Of a stretch of DNA of 6,926 nt, positions 1-5,520 are shown piece after piece (position 1 is the first letter of the stretch; the number at the start of each line of letters is the position of its first letter). The translations under genes were made by a program, and so were the position numbers. Below the pieces are notes generated by a model. It did no database searches and had not been told where the DNA came from. It saw only the letters and a program-made list of their open reading frames with translations. The DNA is from CAYVKM01 sp964452045 (GTDB lineage: Bacteria > Calditrichota > Calditrichia > RBG-13-44-9). The DNA lies in the NCBI GenBank assembly GCA_964452045.1, contig CAYVKM010000131.1, positions 1 to 6,926 on the forward strand. Reading direction: 5' to 3'.

Positions 1-1
1 T

Positions 2-793
2 GATGGGGTGATGAATTATCGTTTCGCCCGGGCGGTGAAAAAATTTGTGATCGATAAAAAAGAAAAAATCAGTGTTCAGGCCTTTGTGGACAGTCTGCAA
101 AACATTGCGCGGGATTATCCCGATGAAAATTTGTATGCCCTGCAGAATCTGATGGATAGCCATGATATGGAACGGCTGGCATCCCAGATTGTCAATCCGG
201 ATCGCTGGATCGATCATGGAGGCAATCCGGCGCAGAATCGGCAATTTGATGTACGAAAGACCAATGGAATAGAAATCGATAAACAGAAATTAGTTGTTGG
301 TTTGCAGATGACTTTGCCGGGCGCCCCGATGATCTATTACGGTGACGAAGCCGGTATGTGGGGCGGCGATGATCCGGATTGCCGGAAACCAACGGTCTGG
401 CCGGAACTCAACTACGATCCGGAAGTTTCACATCCTTTTCAAATAGCCAGACCGAGCGATGAGGTTGTTTTTGATCAGGAATTGTTTAATTGGTACAAAC
501 ATCTCATTGAAATTCGGAAATCAAATAATGCATTGAGAACGGGAAAGACAGAATATTTCATGATCGCGAATGAGAAACAGATATTGGGCTTCACCCGAGA
601 GATGGCAAATCAGCAGTTATTTATATTGCTAAACAATAAAAACAATAGAGACGAAATTGGATTAAGTAGAGAGATACTCTCTGCTAAAAGATATAAGGAT
701 CTGGTGACAAATCGGGAGATATATATTCCTGACGAAAATATTCAGATCAGGCTGGAACCGTACCAATTTCTGATACTTGAAGAAAAAGATTGA
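2..793 (+). CDS. GH13 alpha-amylase-family glycosidase (neopullulanase/cyclomaltodextrinase-like), 5'-truncated by window edge
   Basis: This is the 3' part of a glycoside hydrolase family 13 enzyme that cleaves or rearranges alpha-1,4/1,6-glucans such as maltodextrins. The frame is open to the window edge and begins D-G-V-M-N-Y-R-F, a motif typically found inside the (beta/alpha)8 barrel of neopullulanase/maltogenic-amylase-type enzymes, so the GTG/ATG at 8-13 are internal codons and not a start. The conserved region IV His-Asp pair lies in MDSHDMERL (His at 161-163, Asp at 164-166). It is followed by the typical GAPMIYYGDEAGMWGGDDPD loop at about 328-381. The nucleophile Asp and acid/base Glu would lie upstream and cannot be checked. 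The last ~100 residues, from LFNWYKHLIEIRKSNNALR on, form the usual all-beta C-terminal domain. The last ~300 bases are visibly AT-richer than the barrel part. The family is certain; substrate specificity cannot be judged from this half. Confidence 0.93.
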   Translation, partial: DGVMNYRFARAVKKFVIDKKEKISVQAFVDSLQNIARDYPDENLYALQNLMDSHDMERLASQIVNPDRWIDHGGNPAQNRQFDVRKTNGIEIDKQKLVVGLQMTLPGAPMIYYGDEAGMWGGDDPDCRKPTVWPELNYDPEVSHPFQIARPSDEVVFDQELFNWYKHLIEIRKSNNALRTGKTEYFMIANEKQILGFTREMANQQLFILLNNKNNRDEIGLSREILSAKRYKDLVTNREIYIPDENIQIRLEPYQFLILEEKD

Positions 794-798
794 TATTT

Positions 799-804
799 AA
801 GAAT
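799..804. repeat. Putative target-site duplication, left copy (AAGAAT)
   Basis: This hexamer immediately precedes the left inverted repeat and is identical to 946-951, which immediately follows the right one. A direct repeat exactly at both outer borders is the expected footprint of transposition. Confidence 0.7.
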
Positions 805-822
805 GAGTCCACTCTAAAAAGT
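805..822 (+). repeat. Left terminal inverted repeat of the MITE-like element
   Basis: This 18-bp arm pairs with 928-945, with a single mismatch at its fifth base (C here, T expected). Confidence 0.85.
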
Positions 823-841
823 TATTTATGCTTATTTTGTC

Positions 842-862
842 ATTCTGAACTTGTGTCAGAAT
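842..862 (+). repeat. Internal hairpin 1 of the element
   Basis: A perfect 7-bp stem, ATTCTGA (842-848) with TCAGAAT (856-862), closes a 7-nt loop. Confidence 0.7.
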
Positions 863-886
863 CCCTTGTTATTATTGAGCTTGGAG

Positions 887-915
887 ATTCCGATCCCGCA
901 AGGGCGGGACGGAAT
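887..915 (+). repeat. Internal hairpin 2 of the element (GC-rich)
   Basis: The bases at 887-899 pair with 904-915. The stem is ATTCCG plus TCCCGC with one bulged A at 893, closing on a 4-nt loop at 900-903. It is the most stable local structure in the intergenic region. No T-run follows it directly, so it is not a textbook intrinsic terminator. Confidence 0.65.
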
Positions 916-927
916 GACAGAATTTGG

Positions 928-945
928 ACTTTTTAGAGTGAACTC
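928..945 (-). repeat. Right terminal inverted repeat of the MITE-like element
   Basis: This 18-bp arm is complementary to 805-822 at 17 of 18 positions. Its outer edge is followed directly by the second AAGAAT hexamer. Confidence 0.85.
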
Positions 946-951
946 AAGAAT
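946..951. repeat. Putative target-site duplication, right copy (AAGAAT)
   Basis: Identical to 799-804 and directly abutting the right inverted repeat. Confidence 0.7.
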
Positions 952-955
952 ACTT

Positions 956-967
956 ACTTTTTAGAGT
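956..967 (+). repeat. Extra 12-bp copy of the element terminus, abutting a start codon
   Basis: ACTTTTTAGAGT repeats the first 12 bases of the right arm (928-939) exactly, 28 bp further on. It lies outside the target duplication and ends at the base before the ATG at 968. It may be the remnant of an older insertion, or a target sequence that resembles the element's end. Confidence 0.7.
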
Positions 968-2788
968 ATGAATATACTGGGAATATCCGCTTTTTATCAT
1001 GATAGCGCTGCCGCATTAATCCGGGACGGTGAAATTATTGCTGCTGCCCAGGAGGAACGGTTCACCCGCATCAAACATGACTATCGCTTTCCGGAGAATG
1101 CGATCAAATTCTGTCTGGACTATGCCTCACTTAAGCCGGAAGAATTGGATTATGTGGCTTTCTACGACAAGCCTTTTTTGAAATTCGAGCGAATTCTGGA
1201 AACCTATTTACAATATGCTCCCATAGGTATTCAGTCTTTCATCAAGGCAATGCCATTGTGGATCAAGAAAAAGGTGTGGATGAAATCCCTCATCCAGGAT
1301 GCCCTGGGTAATTATAATGGTCCGATTTTATTTCCTCAACACCACCTCTCCCATGCGGCGTCTGCTTTTTTCCCCTCTCCCTTTCAGGAAGCGGCCATCA
1401 TCACCACCGACGGGGTGGGAGAGTGGACCACCACCAGCATTGGCGTCGGGGCAGAAAACGACGTTCAGTTACTAAAAGAAATTAAATTTCCCCATTCACT
1501 GGGTATGCTCTATTCGGCCTTTACCTATTATACCGGTTTTAAGGTAAACTCGGGCGAATACAAAGTAATGGGTCTTGCTCCTTATGGCGAACCAAAATTT
1601 GTCCGGTTAATTCTGGATAACATTTTGGATTTGAAAGATGATGGTTCATTTCAGTTGAATATGAAATATTTTAATTTTGCTGCCGGTTTAACCATGACCA
1701 ATAATCGTTTTAATAAATTGTTTGGCGGGCCACCGCGTCAAAGGGAATCTCTTCTCACCCAAAAGGAAATGGATCTGGCCCGTTCGGTGCAGGAAGTGAC
1801 GGAATTGGCCATGCTCAATATGGCCAGGTATGTCAAGAAAGAGACCGGGAAGAAGGATCTCTGTCTGGCCGGGGGTGTTGCCTTAAATTGTGTAGCCAAT
1901 GGAAAAATATTGCGCGATGGTCTGTTTGACAATATCTGGATCCAACCGGCTGCTGGGGATGCGGGTGGCGCATTGGGAGCTGCCCTGTCTGTGTGGTATC
2001 AGTACCTGGGATTTTCACGTACCTTGAACGGCAATCTGGATTTTCAAAAAGGATCGTATCTTGGGCCGGAATACGGGGATGTTGAAATCAGGAAGTTTCT
2101 TGATAGCCAACAGATTCCATTTCGGAAATTAGAAAAAAATGAAATCATAAATCACACTGCGAAATTACTGGCTCAGGAGAATGTAATCGGTTGGTTCCGG
2201 GGACGAATGGAATTTGGACCACGGGCACTGGGCACCAGAAGTATCTTGGGCGATGCCAGATCACCCAAAATGCAAAAAAAGCTGAATCTCAAAATAAAGT
2301 TCAGAGAATCCTTCCGGCCCTTTGCACCATCGGTTTTGGCGGAAGATGTGTCGGATTATTTTGAATTAGACCGGCCAAGCCCCTATATGTTGTTAGTGGC
2401 AGAAGTAAAAAAAGATTTACAGCGGCAGATGAGCGAGGAAGAGCTCAAATTGTTCGGAATCGATAAATTGAATATAGCACGTTCGACAATTCCGGCGGTT
2501 ACCCATGTGGATTATTCTGCCCGTATTCAGACAGTTCATAAAGAAACCAATCCTGATTACTGGGAGCTGATTAAAAAATTCCAGGAGTTAACCGGCTATC
2601 CGGTAATCGTGAATACCTCCTTTAATGTGCGGGGAGAACCGATTGTCTGCTCACCGGAGGATGCCTACCGGTGTTTCATGAGAACCGAAATGGATTATCT
2701 GGTGCTGGGTAATTTCCTGCTTGATAAAACAGGTCAACCGGAATTCGTAGACAAAAAAGAGTGGCAAAAAGAATACGAGCTCGATTAA
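968..2788 (+). CDS. O-carbamoyltransferase, NodU/CmcH/TobZ family (SxtI-like)
   Basis: The 606-residue protein has the full length and two-domain plan of this family, which makes carbamoyl-adenylate from carbamoyl phosphate and ATP and passes the carbamoyl group to a hydroxyl of a sugar or natural product. The N-terminal ASKHA/Kae1-like domain (about 1-350) starts with MNILGISAFYHDSAAAL. It contains the metal-binding pair His125/His129 in HHLSHA, a TTDGVGEW motif, and GDAGGALGAA with the likely third metal ligand Asp331. The C-terminal YrdC-like domain (about 395-580) holds GWFRGRMEFGPRALGTRS (from residue 408), RESFRPFAPSVL and VNTSFNVRGEPIV. The start is fixed by the canonical N-terminus, although no clear Shine-Dalgarno precedes it: the 12 upstream bases are a copy of the neighbouring element's end. 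The next gene follows at 8 bp, suggesting one transcript. The acceptor substrate cannot be read from the sequence. Cytoplasmic; no membrane segment. Confidence 0.95.
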   Translation: MNILGISAFYHDSAAALIRDGEIIAAAQEERFTRIKHDYRFPENAIKFCLDYASLKPEELDYVAFYDKPFLKFERILETYLQYAPIGIQSFIKAMPLWIKKKVWMKSLIQDALGNYNGPILFPQHHLSHAASAFFPSPFQEAAIITTDGVGEWTTTSIGVGAENDVQLLKEIKFPHSLGMLYSAFTYYTGFKVNSGEYKVMGLAPYGEPKFVRLILDNILDLKDDGSFQLNMKYFNFAAGLTMTNNRFNKLFGGPPRQRESLLTQKEMDLARSVQEVTELAMLNMARYVKKETGKKDLCLAGGVALNCVANGKILRDGLFDNIWIQPAAGDAGGALGAALSVWYQYLGFSRTLNGNLDFQKGSYLGPEYGDVEIRKFLDSQQIPFRKLEKNEIINHTAKLLAQENVIGWFRGRMEFGPRALGTRSILGDARSPKMQKKLNLKIKFRESFRPFAPSVLAEDVSDYFELDRPSPYMLLVAEVKKDLQRQMSEEELKLFGIDKLNIARSTIPAVTHVDYSARIQTVHKETNPDYWELIKKFQELTGYPVIVNTSFNVRGEPIVCSPEDAYRCFMRTEMDYLVLGNFLLDKTGQPEFVDKKEWQKEYELD

Positions 2789-2791
2789 GGG
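2787..2791 (+). promoter_or_regulatory. Ribosome binding site deciding the start of the SxtJ-family gene
   Basis: AAGGG overlaps the carbamoyltransferase stop codon and lies 5 nt before ATG 2797. This favours that start over the in-frame GTG at 2761, which would overlap the upstream gene by 28 bp, and it indicates coupled translation. Confidence 0.65.
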
Positions 2792-2796
2792 TAGAT

Positions 2797-3201
2797 ATGG
2801 ATAAATCAAAATTCAATGATAAAAAGGAATGGCGAAAATTCGGAATTGCCCTGGCAATTCTATTATTCATCATTACCACCGTGCAATATTTTAAACAAAT
2901 AGAGATCTATCCCTATTTTCTCGCTGCCGGAATAATTTTAATACTGGTCTCTCTTATTTTACCGATTCTCATCAAACCGGTATTTATTTTATTTTCTTAT
3001 ATCGGATTTGCTATGGGCTGGCTGGTGACCAGAGTAATTCTATTCATTTTGTTTTATCTTTTCATAACCCCTATTAGTATATTGGCGAGGAAATTTGGGA
3101 ACCGGTTTTTGGATATCAGTTTTAACCAGAAAAAAGATAGCTACTGGTTGCCGGTAAAAGAGACCAGAAATAATCGGGAGAACTTTGAGAAACAGTTTTA
3201 G
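2797..3201 (+). CDS. SxtJ-family small integral membrane protein
   Basis: A 134-residue protein with no known enzymatic motif. It has hydrophobic segments at about residues 15-32, 39-59 and 62-96, the last long enough for one or two passes (GWLVTRVILFILFYLFITP). A basic, hydrophilic C-terminal tail follows, containing KKDSYWLPVKE (about 112-121). Size, topology, the tail motif and the position directly after a NodU/TobZ-type carbamoyltransferase match the family named after SxtJ of the saxitoxin cluster, whose biochemical role is unknown. I assign it from remembered family features and gene order, not from an alignment. ATG 2797 is preferred because a Shine-Dalgarno sits 5 nt upstream. A membrane docking or substrate-handling role for the carbamoyltransferase is only an inference. 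Confidence 0.8.
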   Translation: MDKSKFNDKKEWRKFGIALAILLFIITTVQYFKQIEIYPYFLAAGIILILVSLILPILIKPVFILFSYIGFAMGWLVTRVILFILFYLFITPISILARKFGNRFLDISFNQKKDSYWLPVKETRNNRENFEKQF

Positions 3202-3224
3202 TTAGATGGGTAATAGAAAGATAT

Positions 3225-3230
3225 AGGGGA
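3225..3230 (+). promoter_or_regulatory. Ribosome binding site for the TTG-started small gene
   Basis: AGGGGA sits 6 nt upstream of TTG 3237. It is the best Shine-Dalgarno in the window and is what identifies TTG as the start; the nearby ATG 3206 runs into a stop after six codons and is in another frame. Confidence 0.7.
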
Positions 3231-3236
3231 AATAAA

Positions 3237-3395
3237 TTGGGTAAACTTGGAATTATTAAAGAATTTTGGGACTTTATCAAAGTCAGGAAAAAATGGTGGT
3301 TGGCACCTATTGTGATCATTCTGATACTGCTTGGAGCTCTTATTGTATTAACCGAAGGCTCGGCTATCGCCCCGTTTATTTATACCTTGTTTTAA
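3237..3395 (+). CDS. DUF5989 / SxtK-like small membrane protein (52 aa)
   Basis: A short gene that is easily missed because it starts with TTG and is only 52 codons long. The product begins with an amphipathic, basic stretch (KEFWDFIKVRKKWW, residues 8-21) followed by one transmembrane segment (about 23-40). It ends in a conserved-looking tail with EGSAIAPFIYTLF at the very C-terminus. This 'RKKWW - one TM - EGS.IAPF(I)YTLF' pattern is what I recall for DUF5989 proteins, which sit next to SxtJ-family and carbamoyltransferase genes. In the saxitoxin cluster the equivalent small gene is sxtK. It lies 35 bp after the SxtJ-family gene with a strong ribosome binding site, so it is probably co-transcribed. 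Function unknown; a small membrane subunit or adaptor is plausible. Confidence 0.85.
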   Translation: MGKLGIIKEFWDFIKVRKKWWLAPIVIILILLGALIVLTEGSAIAPFIYTLF

Positions 3396-3441
3396 ATTGT
3401 ATTATCTGATTTACAATTAGAAATATTACCCAGAATTGTAA
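3395..3441 (+). promoter_or_regulatory. Two mutually exclusive weak hairpins between the trio and the SGNH gene
   Basis: AATTGTA (3395-3401) can pair with TACAATT (3412-3418). The same middle arm, read as TTACAATT (3411-3418), can instead pair with AATTGTAA (3434-3441). All arms are AT-rich and thus weak. The layout of three alternating arms is noted as a possible attenuator or binding-site palindrome, but chance is likely in such AT-rich DNA. Confidence 0.25.
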
Positions 3442-3477
3442 TACATTAAATATAGTATTTTTCGAAATGTTTGAGAA

Positions 3478-5448
3478 ATGTCTACAGCAAGCAAAATTAA
3501 AAAAATTATATTCTATTTAGCATTAATAATCTTACCAGTTGTTTTACTAGCAGTATTAGAATTTAGTCTTCGTGTTTTGTCCCCGTCGTTAAAGACTCCC
3601 ATCGTTACTCAAGTTCGCTATGATGGCATTAAATGGTATCAAGTTAATCGTGCATATCTTAAGAAATTTTTTCCTTACAATAGTCCATTAGTGCCGGAAT
3701 TTAAAACAGGTCTATTTAAAAAGGAGAAGGATTCAAATCTCTTCAGAATTATATGTCTCGGTGGTTCAAGTATGTTTGGTACTCCCTATCAGATGACGGC
3801 TAATATTCCTGGGATATTAAGGAAACAATTACGTTCTTTGTATCCTGACCGGGAATTCGAGGTAATCAATTTTGCGGCAAGTGCAATTAATAGTAATGTG
3901 ATTTCAAAATTTTCTAAGGAATTAATACAATTTAAGCCAGATCTGGTTCTTATTTATATGGGTCATAATGAATTTTATGGTCCCGATGGCGTAGGTGCAA
4001 CAAAGCTTGAAAAGAAAATCTCATTCCTCACCGATATTAAATATGCTATCAGAGAATTAAGGATTGTAAAGCTTCTGCGCTCCGTATTGAGCACTGAAAC
4101 AAAAGAACGAGTTGGTTCAGAAGAAAAAAATTTAATGAGGGAAGTTTCTGAAGAAAACAAAGTGAGGTTAGAGTCAGACGATTCAAAAAGAGTTTTCAGA
4201 CGTTTCGAACATAATCTTGAGGATATTGTTGATCTTTTTAGAAAAAATAATATTCCAATAATTATCAGCAATGTGGTTTCTAATTATACTTTTCCTCCAT
4301 TTTCTTTTGAGCCTAGTATTAAGGAAATGAGAGTTTCAGATGCAATAACAAAAGTGAAAATTGCTTTTAATGGTAGAGATTATAAAGAAGCTATTGATAT
4401 TTTAAATAAAATTCAGTTATCAGATTCTACAAATGCAATGGTTAATTATTGGCTGGGAAAATGTCAACTTGCTCTCGGTGATTCTTTTACCGCAAAAAAA
4501 CGTTTAATTGCAGCAAAAGATTATGATTTATTGAAATTTCGTGCACCATCTCAAATCAACAGTATAATTCGGAATATTTGCGAAAGGCAGAATATTCCCT
4601 ATGTATCAGCTTTAAATTTATTTGAGTCGAAATGTGCTAACAATATAACCGATTATAAATTGTTTTGGGAACATTTACATCCGAATGTACAAGGTTATTA
4701 TTTGCTATCGGATCTGTTTCTGAAAAAAATTATTGAACTAAATTTGGTGGAATCTTCAAACATTAAAGAAAAATTTCAGGATAAGATATCCTACGATTTT
4801 GATGGTCTGAGTATTTGTTGGCTGGATTTGGCCTATGGAGATGTATCCATTAAATATTTAACAGGTAAATGGCCATTTAAAGATTTTACGACCAAGAGTC
4901 TTTTTTATGATAGTGCAGATGAAAAATTAAAAGAGATTGTTTGGGATGTTTATTCCAGGAAAATAGCATGGGATGATGGCTGTTATCGCACTGCCAAATA
5001 TTTTGAGAGGGTTGGAAATATCAGGCAGGCACAAACCACTTATCAAGCTATTTTGGAGGAATATCCAAAAAATTTCTATGCACACTATCAACTTGCAAGG
5101 CTATATAAAGATTCCGGAAATTTGACAGAGGCATATCAACACTATTTAGAATCAATAAAATCGAATGCAGAGTTTGTTTATTCTCCTTTAGAATTGGGAA
5201 TGGTAGAGATAAATCTCGGAAAATTTGATGATGCAATTTTTCATTTGAATGCAGTCAATAAAATGCTTATGAATAAGAATAATTCGATTTTAAAAGCAAA
5301 CGCCTACTATGGACTATCTGCTGCTTATGCGAATAAAAAGGATTTTACCGAAGCTCTCAAGTACATAAATAAAGCCCTTGATTTGCAGACCAATTATCAA
5401 GCTGCAAGAATCCTGAAAGAAGATATATTGAGATATTTGAATAATTAA
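3478..5448 (+). CDS. Membrane-anchored SGNH/GDSL-like hydrolase with TPR repeats
   Basis: This 656-residue protein has a basic start (KIKK) and one hydrophobic helix (about 9-28), so the bulk should face the periplasm. An SGNH esterase fold follows. Block I is LGGSSMFG (95-101) with probable nucleophile Ser97. Block II is VINFAASAINS (129-139). Block III is MGHNEFYGP with Asn164. Block V is EHLHPN with His401, where the usual Asp is Glu398. Between blocks III and V, at about 285-350, a TPR-like helical insert (FNGRDYKEAIDILNKI... YWLGKCQLALGD) interrupts the fold. A linker with the family-like 'LTGKWPF' follows, then about four TPRs (502-650). SGNH proteins of this type deacylate or acylate glycans or lipids; the TPRs suggest a protein partner. 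The start at 3478 has only a weak upstream TTGAG. Codon use is much more AT-rich than in the carbamoyltransferase. Substrate unknown. Confidence 0.85.
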   Translation: MSTASKIKKIIFYLALIILPVVLLAVLEFSLRVLSPSLKTPIVTQVRYDGIKWYQVNRAYLKKFFPYNSPLVPEFKTGLFKKEKDSNLFRIICLGGSSMFGTPYQMTANIPGILRKQLRSLYPDREFEVINFAASAINSNVISKFSKELIQFKPDLVLIYMGHNEFYGPDGVGATKLEKKISFLTDIKYAIRELRIVKLLRSVLSTETKERVGSEEKNLMREVSEENKVRLESDDSKRVFRRFEHNLEDIVDLFRKNNIPIIISNVVSNYTFPPFSFEPSIKEMRVSDAITKVKIAFNGRDYKEAIDILNKIQLSDSTNAMVNYWLGKCQLALGDSFTAKKRLIAAKDYDLLKFRAPSQINSIIRNICERQNIPYVSALNLFESKCANNITDYKLFWEHLHPNVQGYYLLSDLFLKKIIELNLVESSNIKEKFQDKISYDFDGLSICWLDLAYGDVSIKYLTGKWPFKDFTTKSLFYDSADEKLKEIVWDVYSRKIAWDDGCYRTAKYFERVGNIRQAQTTYQAILEEYPKNFYAHYQLARLYKDSGNLTEAYQHYLESIKSNAEFVYSPLELGMVEINLGKFDDAIFHLNAVNKMLMNKNNSILKANAYYGLSAAYANKKDFTEALKYINKALDLQTNYQAARILKEDILRYLNN

Positions 5449-5503
5449 AAATTATTTTGTGAATCGATAGTGAAAAAAGCGAGTTAACAAAAAACACCTG
5501 ACG

Positions 5504-5509
5504 AGAGGA
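5504..5509 (+). promoter_or_regulatory. Ribosome binding site of the PPIase lipoprotein gene
   Basis: AGAGGA lies 11 nt before ATG 5521, a slightly long spacing. No better in-frame start exists between it and the signal peptide. Confidence 0.5.
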
Positions 5510-5520
5510 ATTAAATCCCG

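Larger units (their letters stand above)
805..945. mobile_element. MITE-like non-coding insertion element (141 bp, inverted termini, 6-bp target duplication)
   Basis: The left end GAGTCCACTCTAAAAAGT (805-822) and the right end ACTTTTTAGAGTGAACTC (928-945) are inverted repeats matching at 17 of 18 positions. The element is flanked by identical hexamers AAGAAT (799-804 and 946-951), which look like a target-site duplication. There is no coding capacity inside. The interior holds two hairpins and an outer GTCATTC/GAATGAC pairing (839-845 with 912-918), so the whole single strand can fold. The internal GTCATTCTGAACTTGTG-type sequence resembles dispersed repeats I recall from Bacteroidota-related genomes; I could not check this. 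Such elements are normally mobilised in trans by a transposase that recognises the termini; no transposase is visible here. The transcribed structure could also act as a terminator or processing site between the flanking genes. Confidence 0.8.

Noticed and set aside
805..967. Alternative element borders using 811-822 and 956-967 as the termini
   Set aside because: These 12-bp arms are also perfectly inverted, but the flanks (GAGTCC and ATGAAT) give no target duplication, whereas 805-945 gives longer arms and an exact AAGAAT duplication.
2761..2796. Alternative GTG start giving the SxtJ-family protein 12 extra residues
   Set aside because: The added residues are highly basic and overlap the carbamoyltransferase end. 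ATG 2797 has a properly spaced AAGGG and fits the gene junction better.
968..3395. Saxitoxin biosynthesis cluster
   Set aside because: Only the carbamoyltransferase and its two small partners resemble sxt genes. No polyketide-synthase-like, amidinotransferase or oxygenase genes are present, so toxin synthesis is not supported.
3396..3477. Promoter in the AT-rich gap before the SGNH gene (TATAGT at 3451)
   Set aside because: TATAGT resembles a -10 box, but no -35-like hexamer sits about 17 bp upstream; the TTGTAA at 3436 is only 9 bp away. In such AT-rich DNA the match is not informative.
3975..4271. 98-codon open frame on the minus strand inside the SGNH gene
   Set aside because: It lies wholly opposite a well-supported coding frame, has a serine/phenylalanine-rich composition typical of the antisense of Glu/Lys-rich genes, and shows no ribosome binding site or recognisable motif.
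5449..5520. Terminator or promoter between the SGNH and PPIase genes
   Set aside because: No stem followed by a T-run and no convincing promoter hexamers; only the ribosome binding site can be supported.
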